Assembly (NCBI GenBank): GCA_903919715.1
Contig: CAIXJC010000027.1
Location: 93,194 to 157,193 of the forward strand
Direction of reading: 5' to 3'
DNA length: 64,000 nt
DNA from: an uncultured bacterium
GTDB lineage: Bacteria; Planctomycetota; Phycisphaerae; Phycisphaerales; SM1A02
The first letter of the stretch is position 1; every line of letters starts with the position of its first letter. Positions 43,992-52,042 of this stretch are shown here, one piece after another. The notes beneath the pieces are model-generated. The model saw only the letters and a program-made list of their open reading frames with translations. It was not told the DNA's origin and ran no database searches. A program made the translations under genes and the position numbers.

Positions 43992-46900
43992 ATGAATGAG
44001 CGCTCTTTCCGTCGTGTTTGTCGGATGATCTCCCTGTGCGCGACTCTGCAAGTCGCATCGTTTGCACTCGCCGCAGATATCGATCTGCCTCGACTGCCCG
44101 CGGCAAGCCCCGACGGCAAATTTGTGACATTCACATGGCGTGGCGATTTATGGAAGGCCTCTGCGGAGGGTGGCGCAGCGACACGCTTGACCAGCCACCC
44201 TGCAGATGAATCACGCAGCGTATGGAGTTCGGACGGATCGATGATCGCATTTGAAAGCACGCGCGATGGTGGGCGCAATCTCTACACGATTGACCCGATG
44301 GGTGGCTCGCTTCGACGAGTCACAAATACAGACGAAATCTTGAGCCTCTCAAGTTTTTCGACAACTCCGACCGGTGAGCCCGCGCTAGATTTTTCCGCAT
44401 CGCTGGATTACGACTTGTTTCGCGCTCCGCGACCATATTTCGTTGCGTTGACTGGCGGCGAACCAACGCGTCGACATGGCGCATTTGGACGTTCAGCAGT
44501 TCCGTCGCCCGACGGGAAGCGCTTTCTTTTCGAGCGTGGCGGCAGTGATTGGTCTCGTCGTGGTTATCGCGGCAGCGATAATTGTGACGTCTGGGTGTAT
44601 GACCCTTCGGCCACAGGCGATGCAATGTTCGTGCAATTGACGGATTTTCAAGGCAATGATGGCTGGCCACAGTGGCGAAACGATTCCACTTTCTTGTTTC
44701 TCTCTGATCGAGATCTCGCCACCGTGAATGTGTTTGCGCAAGACGTCAAGGCTGGCGCAACGCCACGCCGACTGACAGGATTTGAAGGACAAGATGTCAA
44801 AGATCTCACGGTCAGCCTTGATGGGACCCGTGCGTTTTTCACGGTTTGGGACAAGCTCTATCGATTGGATCTCAACGCGACAGGCGCACAGCCAGTCGCA
44901 ATAAAATTGACCGCTCCTGATGACACGTTTGATGGTGACGAAGTGAAATCTATGGCGACCGCTGCGACAGAAGTTGCGCTGAATCCAGATGGAAAGAGCG
45001 CTGCGCTTGTCGCATTTGGCGATGTCTGGATCAAGCCGATTGAGGGCAAGTATCCAGCGCGTCGTGTGACCAATGCAATCGCTCGGGAATACGAAATCGC
45101 ATGGAGTCCCGACGGGCAGACGCTCTACTTCACGAGTGATGCGGATGGTGGCGAATCAATCATGACGGCGACCGTCGCAGCAACGCGCGAGGATGTCATT
45201 GCAACGGCAAAAATATTAGAGCCAAAGCCAGTCGACCCCGCGCCTGCCACAACTCCTGTCGTCGACCCAGCGCCTGCCGTAACTCCTGAAGCGGAACCTA
45301 CTCCGCCAACAGTTGAAAAAGAGCATAAAAAGCCAGCCGATAAAGAGAAAGAAAAAGACAAAGAAAAAGACAAGCCAAAGAGTGAGCGCTGGACCGAAGC
45401 TGTTCGTTTCGATGTCGCGCCTCTCATCGCTGGCGCAACGAACGACCGTCAATCTGCGCCATCTCCAGATGGGAAGCACCTTGCTTTTCGCAGGGGTCGT
45501 GGCGACATCATGATGATGGATCTCGCAACCCATGATGTCCGGACCGTGAACGAAGGGTGGGATCCCGAAATCGAATTTCGCTGGAGCCCTGACAGTCGAT
45601 GGATCGCATTTATGAATTCAGATCGCGACTTCAACAGTGACATTTTTATCGCACCAGCAGATGGATCTGCTGCTCCGATCAATGTCACTCGTCACCCTGA
45701 CAATGATCGATCGCCGCGTTGGTCTGCGGATAGTCGCATTCTGAGTTTCATCTCTGAGCGCACGAATGAAGAAGACGATGTATGGATGGTCTTCTTGGAC
45801 AAGTCGCTTGAGGGACTGCCAAAGTTTGAGCTTGATAAATATTTCAAGGATGCTGGAGATGCTGCGAAGAAGCGCAAGCCACTCGACCTTGAAGCGGATA
45901 AGAAAAAAGCAAAAGAGAAAGCATCCAAATTAGAGAAGCCAGAGGCCGCAGACGACGATGAGAAATCGGCCGTCGCCGAGAAAACTGACAAAGGAGAAAA
46001 GCCTGAGAAAGCAGACAAGCCAGAAAAAGCAGATAAGCCAGAAAAAGCGGCAGTTCCCGCTGTCCTTTCCCTCGACGACGCATATCGACGGGTTCGTCGC
46101 GTGACTTCAATACCTGGCAACGAAGGCAATCTAGAAATGTCTCCAGCGGGGGACCGAATCTATTTCACGGGCGGCGAGTTGCTCGATGGTGGATTATTCG
46201 CGATCAACTGGGATGGCACGGGACAGCGCAAGCTCGGCACTCGCACAAGCGTGCAGGGCATTTCGTTGACGGGCGAAAAACTCGTCACGCTCTCGGGCGG
46301 CAAGGGTCAGTTGCTTTCGACCGCTGGCGGCGGCGCATCGTCGACTCCTGCCGAAGGCGGTAGCAGTTCGGGCGGAACATCGATTGATGTGGATGCATCC
46401 ATCGTTGTCGATCGGGCGGCTCTCGTATCGCAAAAGTTTTCGGAAGCCGCGCGACTCATGGGTGAGAATTTTTATCACCCCACGATGAAGGGCTTGGACT
46501 GGGCAGCGGTTTCGTCGCGATATGCGGAACTCGCAACGCATGCGCGAACAGCAAGTGAGTTTGATCATGTTGCAAATCGGTTGCTTGGAGAACTCAACGC
46601 AAGCCACCTCGGCATTCGATCCCCGCAGGCAGATGGTCGTACCGTGCTTCCGCAAGGGCGCATCGGAGTCATGGTCACTTCCGCACAGGGTGGCCTTCGT
46701 GTGGATGCTTTGATTCCAGACGCTCCAGCGATGATGGCGAAGACGCCACTGGTCATTGGCGACATCATTACAGCGATCGACTTCGATCCGATCCATGCGG
46801 GCGACACTCTTTCGTCGCGTATGTCTGGAACGATCGGACGTGAGGTTGTTCTTTCAATTGACCGCACACTTGCCGATGGCCATGCGGTCTCTTTCCAGAC

Positions 46901-47606
46901 GGCGATGGTTCCTGTCACCGACGCTGCAATCGGTCGGCTCGCGTATCAAGCGACGCAGAATCGAAACGCAAAGTTGGTTGATGAATGGTCGGGCGGGCGC
47001 CTTGGTTACATTCATATCGCGGGGATGAGCCAGCCTTCTCTGGACGAATTCGAGCGCGACTTGTTTGCCGCATGTGATGGCAAGGATGGTCTCTTGATCG
47101 ATGTTCGCAACAATGGTGGCGGCTGGACTGCGGATCGACTGCTCGCATCCATTTGCTCGCCAGTGCATGCATATACCGTTCCGCGAGGCGCTGATCCAAA
47201 GCACACGGATGGCTATCCACAGGATCGACTTTTTATTCAGCGATTCACCGGTCCTGTCAACATGCTCTGTAACGAAAAAAGTTTTTCAAATGCAGAGATC
47301 GTTGCGCATGCATTCAAAACGCTTCAGCGCGGATCGCTTGTCGGGATGACAACATACGGCGGCGTGATCTCGACAGGATCCGCATCGCTGCTGGACGGCA
47401 CGACCGTCCGCATGCCAACGCGCGGTTGGTATTTGCTCGATGGCAAGGACATGGAGATGAATGGAGCTGTCCCAGACATAATGGTTCGACAGACTCCTCA
47501 GGACGAATCGACCAACTCCGACCAACAGTTGCGTGCGGCAGTCGACAACCTATTGTTGCGAACACCAAGGCAGGCAACATCGCCACGTGCATCAAGCGGC
47601 GGTTGA
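43992..47606 (+). CDS. Tricorn-type protease with beta-propeller, PDZ and S41 core
   Basis: 1204 residues with a signal peptide (about 1-28), so it is exported rather than cytosolic. Two blocks of TolB/PD40-like propeller repeats (ASPDGKFVTF, WSSDGSMIAFEST, WSPDGQTLYFTSD) are separated by a Lys/Glu-rich linker, and a second such linker (DKPEKADKPEKA) precedes the catalytic half. A His-containing segment (GENFYHPTMKG), a PDZ domain (VDALIPDAPAMMAKTPLVIGD) and an S41 core follow. The core has LIDVRNNGGG and the serine motif NEKSFSNAEI (Ser1097/Ser1099). In the family tricorn degrades oligopeptides. The charged linkers are unusual additions. Confidence 0.85.
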   Translation: MNERSFRRVCRMISLCATLQVASFALAADIDLPRLPAASPDGKFVTFTWRGDLWKASAEGGAATRLTSHPADESRSVWSSDGSMIAFESTRDGGRNLYTIDPMGGSLRRVTNTDEILSLSSFSTTPTGEPALDFSASLDYDLFRAPRPYFVALTGGEPTRRHGAFGRSAVPSPDGKRFLFERGGSDWSRRGYRGSDNCDVWVYDPSATGDAMFVQLTDFQGNDGWPQWRNDSTFLFLSDRDLATVNVFAQDVKAGATPRRLTGFEGQDVKDLTVSLDGTRAFFTVWDKLYRLDLNATGAQPVAIKLTAPDDTFDGDEVKSMATAATEVALNPDGKSAALVAFGDVWIKPIEGKYPARRVTNAIAREYEIAWSPDGQTLYFTSDADGGESIMTATVAATREDVIATAKILEPKPVDPAPATTPVVDPAPAVTPEAEPTPPTVEKEHKKPADKEKEKDKEKDKPKSERWTEAVRFDVAPLIAGATNDRQSAPSPDGKHLAFRRGRGDIMMMDLATHDVRTVNEGWDPEIEFRWSPDSRWIAFMNSDRDFNSDIFIAPADGSAAPINVTRHPDNDRSPRWSADSRILSFISERTNEEDDVWMVFLDKSLEGLPKFELDKYFKDAGDAAKKRKPLDLEADKKKAKEKASKLEKPEAADDDEKSAVAEKTDKGEKPEKADKPEKADKPEKAAVPAVLSLDDAYRRVRRVTSIPGNEGNLEMSPAGDRIYFTGGELLDGGLFAINWDGTGQRKLGTRTSVQGISLTGEKLVTLSGGKGQLLSTAGGGASSTPAEGGSSSGGTSIDVDASIVVDRAALVSQKFSEAARLMGENFYHPTMKGLDWAAVSSRYAELATHARTASEFDHVANRLLGELNASHLGIRSPQADGRTVLPQGRIGVMVTSAQGGLRVDALIPDAPAMMAKTPLVIGDIITAIDFDPIHAGDTLSSRMSGTIGREVVLSIDRTLADGHAVSFQTAMVPVTDAAIGRLAYQATQNRNAKLVDEWSGGRLGYIHIAGMSQPSLDEFERDLFAACDGKDGLLIDVRNNGGGWTADRLLASICSPVHAYTVPRGADPKHTDGYPQDRLFIQRFTGPVNMLCNEKSFSNAEIVAHAFKTLQRGSLVGMTTYGGVISTGSASLLDGTTVRMPTRGWYLLDGKDMEMNGAVPDIMVRQTPQDESTNSDQQLRAAVDNLLLRTPRQATSPRASSGG

Positions 47607-47615
47607 ACAAATTGT

Positions 47616-47621
47616 TACTCT
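47616..47621 (+). promoter_or_regulatory. Putative -10 element of ppa (TACTCT, 6 bases before ATG 47628)
   Basis: TACTCT lies 6 bases before the second of two consecutive ATG codons, which supports 47628 as the start. Confidence 0.4.
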
Positions 47622-47627
47622 GGCATG

Positions 47628-48263
47628 ATGGATCCAATTCGATATCACACCAGTCGTCCGCATCCGTGGCATGGGCTTCGCTGTGGTCAAGATCCGCCGC
47701 GCATCGTTCAGGCGTTCATCGAGATCACTCCGTTCGATCTGGTGAAATATGAAGTGGATAAAGAGTCGGGATACTTGCGTGTAGATCGACCTCAGCGCAC
47801 CAGTTCAACGCCGCCGATGCTGTATGGTTTTATGCCGCGAACGCTTTGTGCAAGCCGCGTGGCTGCACTCAGTCCTCACACCAAGAAGGCCGACGGTGAC
47901 CCACTCGATATTTGCGTCCTGTCGGAGCGGCCGATCAATAAGAGCGACCTTGTACTTGATGTTCGTGTTGTCGGTGGCCTGCAAATGCTTGATGATGGCG
48001 AGGCGGATGACAAGATCATCGGAGTTCTCGTGGGAGACCCTGTGTGGGATAGTGCGCGCGAACTTTCAGACCTTCCAGTGCTGTTAATCGAACGCCTTCA
48101 GCATTATTTTTCGACGTACAAGCTGCACCTCGGAGAGAAGCCAACGACATCCATTCGCGATGTGTATGGATACGAACGTGCCGCTCAAGTCGTGGCAGCC
48201 GCAATGGCGGATTACATCGAGGTCTATCCAGATCCTCTCATCAAGCCACTTGGTGGCGTGTGA
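47628..48263 (+). CDS. ppa: Inorganic pyrophosphatase (family I)
   Basis: Hydrolyses pyrophosphate to drive biosynthesis. 211 residues from ATG 47628; the preceding codon 47625 is also ATG. The metal-binding aspartates are in KADGDPLDICVL (Asp89, Asp91, Asp94), with IEITPFDLVKYEVDKESGYLRVDR upstream matching the substrate-binding region. The N-terminus (HPWHGL) and length are typical of the larger bacterial form. Its stop directly abuts the stop of the next, convergent gene. Confidence 0.93.
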   Translation: MDPIRYHTSRPHPWHGLRCGQDPPRIVQAFIEITPFDLVKYEVDKESGYLRVDRPQRTSSTPPMLYGFMPRTLCASRVAALSPHTKKADGDPLDICVLSERPINKSDLVLDVRVVGGLQMLDDGEADDKIIGVLVGDPVWDSARELSDLPVLLIERLQHYFSTYKLHLGEKPTTSIRDVYGYERAAQVVAAAMADYIEVYPDPLIKPLGGV

Positions 48264-50198
48264 TCAGCCAGTCCATCCAGCAAGCACTGCCGCAAGATCA
48301 GGACCGCTGACGGTTCCATCGCCGTCGATGTCGCCAGCACCGCTTCCGCCCCAATTGCTCAAGAGAAGAGTGAGGTCCGCGCCGTTGACGATTCCGTCGC
48401 CGTTCAGGTCTGCGGGGTTCGATGCAGTCAATTGAATCGTGGCCGAATCCATGTCAACTGGTGCGCTTCGACCATGCAAGAGCCACAGGTTGTATGCCGT
48501 CAAGCCTGCGCCGTTCGCTGCAGTATCTCGCAGGAATTCCATGTATTGGCGACTTGATGTTTGGTAATAGAACGTTGCGACTGCGCTTTTCGCTCCCGTA
48601 GGAATCGGGTACTGCGTGATGTCCCAGTATTGGCCGTCGGGATAGGAGTATCCAACGATTGGTGCCCCAGCAGCTGCGAAGGCAGCGTTGGTAAATCCGC
48701 GCGGTGGAATGCGATTGTCCAACTCCACCACATTGCTGAGTGCCAAGTGCATCATCTGTCCCACAGGAAGGTGTGTCGCAGCCGCAGTCGCCGCATCGAT
48801 CGTTTGCTTGGAGAGGTAGACCTTCGTGTCGTCCTCGGTCAACGTGGCCGTGGCAAAGTTGTACTCGCCGCGTTGCGCCAAGAGCGTCCCGGTTGCACTG
48901 AAGAATTTCACGTTGATCCATGCCCGCCGACCGTCTGGGTATCCAGTCGGCAATTTGTGGCCAGATTGATTGATGATCTTGACGGCGAGATGGCTTCCAC
49001 TTTGGGTCAACTCCATGTCGGATGCATCGCGCAGCATTTGAACATTGCGAGCGATCGACGCATCGACGCGCTCTGGTGTGAGTCCAAAGTAATCCGAATC
49101 ATCACCCATTTGCGTCGCAACTCCGCGTAATACCCATGTATTGGAGCCCGAAAAAGAATGTTGCGGAACATTTGGCCGTTCGTACTTTGGATCGCCGTCA
49201 AAGAAAATGCATCCACCGCCTTGCTGTGCAGGCATGTGGCAATCCTGACAACTCTTCATGACGCCTGTCGGATGATTGCCGCCGAACCGCTCGTCTGGAA
49301 ATGAAACCCCAGTGGTCGCGAAGGTGCTGTTGAGCCACTCGGAATACGTTCGCTGTTCGGGAAACATTTCATTCTTATCCATCGTTGGATGCGGCGCGCC
49401 AAGCGTGTTGAGAGTGAGTTGTCCGTTTGGAAGTTTGCTGTAGATCGGAGTGCTCACATCGTGGCATGTTCCGCACAGTGAACCACTCGTATGAAACGGC
49501 GAATAGACCAACTCAGGTCCACCGTGAAAGTTAATCGGTACATCATCGAATGGACCGCGCCGAACATCGGATGGATCGATGACATAACTCGCATTCCCTA
49601 GGTCTGTAGGTGGCAACAATCCGGCAGCTGAAAGTGGTTTGAGCACTTCTGGATCGGGCGTGAGATCGACATTTGTCGGATATCCAACTGCGCTCAATGC
49701 TCCTGCGGCAGGAGTAACTGCACGATGACAGAAATGGCAATTGATTCCGTCGAAATCGTCGGGGCCAAACTGCGAAAGATCTCCAGTAGAACTATGTCCC
49801 GCTAACCATGCGCCTGGCGCATGGCATCGAATGCAAAACTCTCCAGCAAGATTCGCATCTTGATTTGCGATTGCGAGCGCTGCATGCCAGACCGGATCGC
49901 GCGCTGCTTGACCCATCATGCTCACGACCCACGAATCAAATGGCGCAACTGGCGCGTTGTAGTTGCCGTGGCAATACGAACAGTTGTTCGAAGCTTGAAT
50001 TGGTGCGAAGGCGACACTGTCCGTGTTCGGCTGGGTCCCCGGCAAAAAGAAATCAGGAGCTGAAGTTGGGACTCGCACTTGTCCGCCGCCACCAGGAATC
50101 GCAAGAACAGATGCTGTCAAAAATGTGGCTCCTCCGAGTCCCAACATCACAAGCAAAACAAAAGGAATACCTTTTCGATTCTTCGTCGTGGAGTTCAT
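48264..50198 (-). CDS. Exported pentahaem cytochrome c-like protein with C-terminal dockerin
   Basis: 644 residues. A signal peptide (about 12-33) precedes five CxxCH haem-binding motifs: Cys73-His77, Cys122-His126, Cys154-His158, Cys242-His246, Cys317-His321. A beta-rich region follows. The last 49 residues are two calcium-binding dockerin-type repeats (DLNGDGIVNGADLTLLLSNW and DIDGDGTVSGPDLAAVLAGW). Multihaem proteins carry electrons or act as oxidoreductases; the dockerin suggests docking to a cohesin-bearing partner or surface. No cohesin is visible in the window. The 145-base gap upstream holds an A-rich stretch but no clear promoter. Confidence 0.85.
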   Translation of the reverse strand: MNSTTKNRKGIPFVLLVMLGLGGATFLTASVLAIPGGGGQVRVPTSAPDFFLPGTQPNTDSVAFAPIQASNNCSYCHGNYNAPVAPFDSWVVSMMGQAARDPVWHAALAIANQDANLAGEFCIRCHAPGAWLAGHSSTGDLSQFGPDDFDGINCHFCHRAVTPAAGALSAVGYPTNVDLTPDPEVLKPLSAAGLLPPTDLGNASYVIDPSDVRRGPFDDVPINFHGGPELVYSPFHTSGSLCGTCHDVSTPIYSKLPNGQLTLNTLGAPHPTMDKNEMFPEQRTYSEWLNSTFATTGVSFPDERFGGNHPTGVMKSCQDCHMPAQQGGGCIFFDGDPKYERPNVPQHSFSGSNTWVLRGVATQMGDDSDYFGLTPERVDASIARNVQMLRDASDMELTQSGSHLAVKIINQSGHKLPTGYPDGRRAWINVKFFSATGTLLAQRGEYNFATATLTEDDTKVYLSKQTIDAATAAATHLPVGQMMHLALSNVVELDNRIPPRGFTNAAFAAAGAPIVGYSYPDGQYWDITQYPIPTGAKSAVATFYYQTSSRQYMEFLRDTAANGAGLTAYNLWLLHGRSAPVDMDSATIQLTASNPADLNGDGIVNGADLTLLLSNWGGSGAGDIDGDGTVSGPDLAAVLAGWTG

Positions 50199-50343
50199 TT
50201 TTGATCGTTCAATTCAAGAGCTGTCGCCGAACCACCTTCAACTAATCACTCTCCGAGTCATCGGAGTTGTCTGGACGTATTCAAGGTGCGTTCCAACTGC
50301 GAAAAGTCAAAAAAACGAAAAAAATAGGGAAGGCGAGCTCGAC

Positions 50344-51066
50344 TTATGGGACCACAACGGCCGCGTCACTTTTTGGCTCAGACCCGTCAACCGCAAGATT
50401 CAGGTTCTGGGCGATTCGTGCGGCGATCGTTCGTTCGTATGCCAAATCCCGACCAACCGGCGTCCATTTGGCATTATCCCGCGTCGAGTCATCTTTCGCA
50501 TCAGCGGATTTGACGTTGAGCTGATTGGTCCACGTCGAAGAAAGCGACCCCGAGTATGACGATGGCTTGGTTCCTTCTGTGAAGGAGCGCTCGATATAGA
50601 CCCAGACTTCTACCTCAATTGGACCTGTGCACGTTTGAACATCGAATCGATCTTGGGCTCTGGTACTTCCTGGAATCGCCGGACCGTGCAGAACGGAATC
50701 GGCTTTGACATGATCGATCGGAGCGCCGACCGGAACGAATTCGAAACGAATTCGTCGTCGCCGATTCGCCGTTGTGTTGGCGCTTGCCTCGACGATCCCG
50801 TCATTGTCGATTCTCCACGGCTCAAGGGCACCGCCTGCATGACGCGTGTCCGTCTCGATGATTCCGTTTGATCGATCGACGATGACGACCTTGTATCCCA
50901 TCTGTTGGGCTGTTCGAGTTGCAGCATCAAATGTGTCGCGATATTGCGCAGGGGTAATCGTCAGTTTGTCTGGGCCTTCGTTGCTCAACGCTCCCATGCA
51001 GCCAGCCATCGCAAGCGCCGGAAGCATCGCCATCGCAAGCAATGAAATATGAGCGCTTTGCCGCAT
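50344..51066 (-). CDS. Predicted lipoprotein of unknown function
   Basis: 240 residues from ATG 51066, chosen because it begins a lipoprotein signal (MLPALAMAGC, lipobox MAGC) and because TAGACT lies 7 bases upstream; the open frame extends to 51144. The mature part has a mixed alpha/beta pattern (GYKVVIVDRSNGIIETD; RRIRFEFVPVG; IEVEVWVYIERSF). No family recognised. It lies 10 bases after the permease stop but likely has its own promoter. Confidence 0.7.
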   Translation of the reverse strand: MRQSAHISLLAMAMLPALAMAGCMGALSNEGPDKLTITPAQYRDTFDAATRTAQQMGYKVVIVDRSNGIIETDTRHAGGALEPWRIDNDGIVEASANTTANRRRRIRFEFVPVGAPIDHVKADSVLHGPAIPGSTRAQDRFDVQTCTGPIEVEVWVYIERSFTEGTKPSSYSGSLSSTWTNQLNVKSADAKDDSTRDNAKWTPVGRDLAYERTIAARIAQNLNLAVDGSEPKSDAAVVVP

Positions 51067-51073
51067 TGTTTGA

Positions 51074-51079
51074 AGTCTA
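51074..51079 (-). promoter_or_regulatory. Putative -10 element (TAGACT, 7 bases before ATG 51066)
   Basis: Reverse-strand TAGACT overlapping the end of the permease gene, 7 bases before the lipoprotein start. Part of the recurring short-spacing pattern. Confidence 0.38.
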
Positions 51080-52042
51080 CCGTGCGCCAGTACCCGCAAG
51101 ATCGATGCGTGGATCGATCCATGCGTACAAGACGTCGACCGCAAGGTTGAGAACGATCAACAGAAAGGCGTACACAAGCACGATTCCCATGACGAGCGTG
51201 ATGTCTTTTCCGAGCACGGCGTCGACGAAGTGTCGGCCCAATCCTGGAATCGCAAAGACCTTTTCGACGACGAACGATCCTGTCATCGCAACGGCGGTTG
51301 CAGGGCCAAGAAACGAGAGCACTGGCAAGAATGCATTCTTGAGCGCATGTCGCCATGCGGCCTGACGACGGGAAAGTCCTTTGGCGAGAGCTGTTCTCAA
51401 ATGATCAGTGCTCATTTGTTCGACTAAGCCAAAGCGAAGCAATCGCGCGATGTATGCGGCGAATGGAAGGGACAAAGTCAGCATCGGCAGGAGAGCGTGT
51501 GCAGGCGTCCCCCAACCCGCAATTGGGAAAATCCGAAACTTGGCGGCCAAGAGAACAATCAGGAATGATCCCGTCACGAAGGATGGCACGCTGATGCCGA
51601 TGAGTGCGATGAGTTGCGTGCCCGCATCCAGCCAAGAACCTGGACGCAAGCCGCCGATGATTCCAGCAACGGTGCCGATGACCAATGCGATTGCAATCGC
51701 TCCGAGCCCAATGGTTGCCGAAATTGGAAATCCAGCGCCGATAATTTCATTGACCGTCCAGTCCGGATGTCGCATGCTGGGACCCAAATCAAATGGTGTG
51801 TCATTCCATCCAAGTACCCAACCAACGCCACTTACTCGCGCTAAGTATCCACCGAAAAATGTAACGGGGCTGTCGAGTTGATATTGTCGATTCATTGCTT
51901 CGACAACTTCCGGCGGTGGTTGACGTCCTTCCTGAAGCATCGGATTTCCTGGGATGAGCCATACCAATGCAAAGGTCACCACGACGACGGTGAAGAGCAC
52001 AAGCGGCAATTGCAGCAGTCGTCGAATGATGAAGCCAGTCAC
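51077..52042 (-). CDS. Peptide ABC transporter permease (DppB/OppB type)
   Basis: 321 residues with about six membrane helices. The N-terminus FIIRRLLQLPLVLFTVVVVTF and the PGNPM element are typical of OppB/DppB, as are the EAA-like loop (LRTALAKGLSRRQAAWRHALKNAFLPVL) and the late FAIPGLGRHFVDAV. It overlaps the upstream binding-protein gene by 4 bases. The usual second permease (OppC) and ATPases (OppD/F) are not next to it, so a complete importer cannot be assembled from this window. Confidence 0.9.
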   Translation of the reverse strand: MTGFIIRRLLQLPLVLFTVVVVTFALVWLIPGNPMLQEGRQPPPEVVEAMNRQYQLDSPVTFFGGYLARVSGVGWVLGWNDTPFDLGPSMRHPDWTVNEIIGAGFPISATIGLGAIAIALVIGTVAGIIGGLRPGSWLDAGTQLIALIGISVPSFVTGSFLIVLLAAKFRIFPIAGWGTPAHALLPMLTLSLPFAAYIARLLRFGLVEQMSTDHLRTALAKGLSRRQAAWRHALKNAFLPVLSFLGPATAVAMTGSFVVEKVFAIPGLGRHFVDAVLGKDITLVMGIVLVYAFLLIVLNLAVDVLYAWIDPRIDLAGTGAR

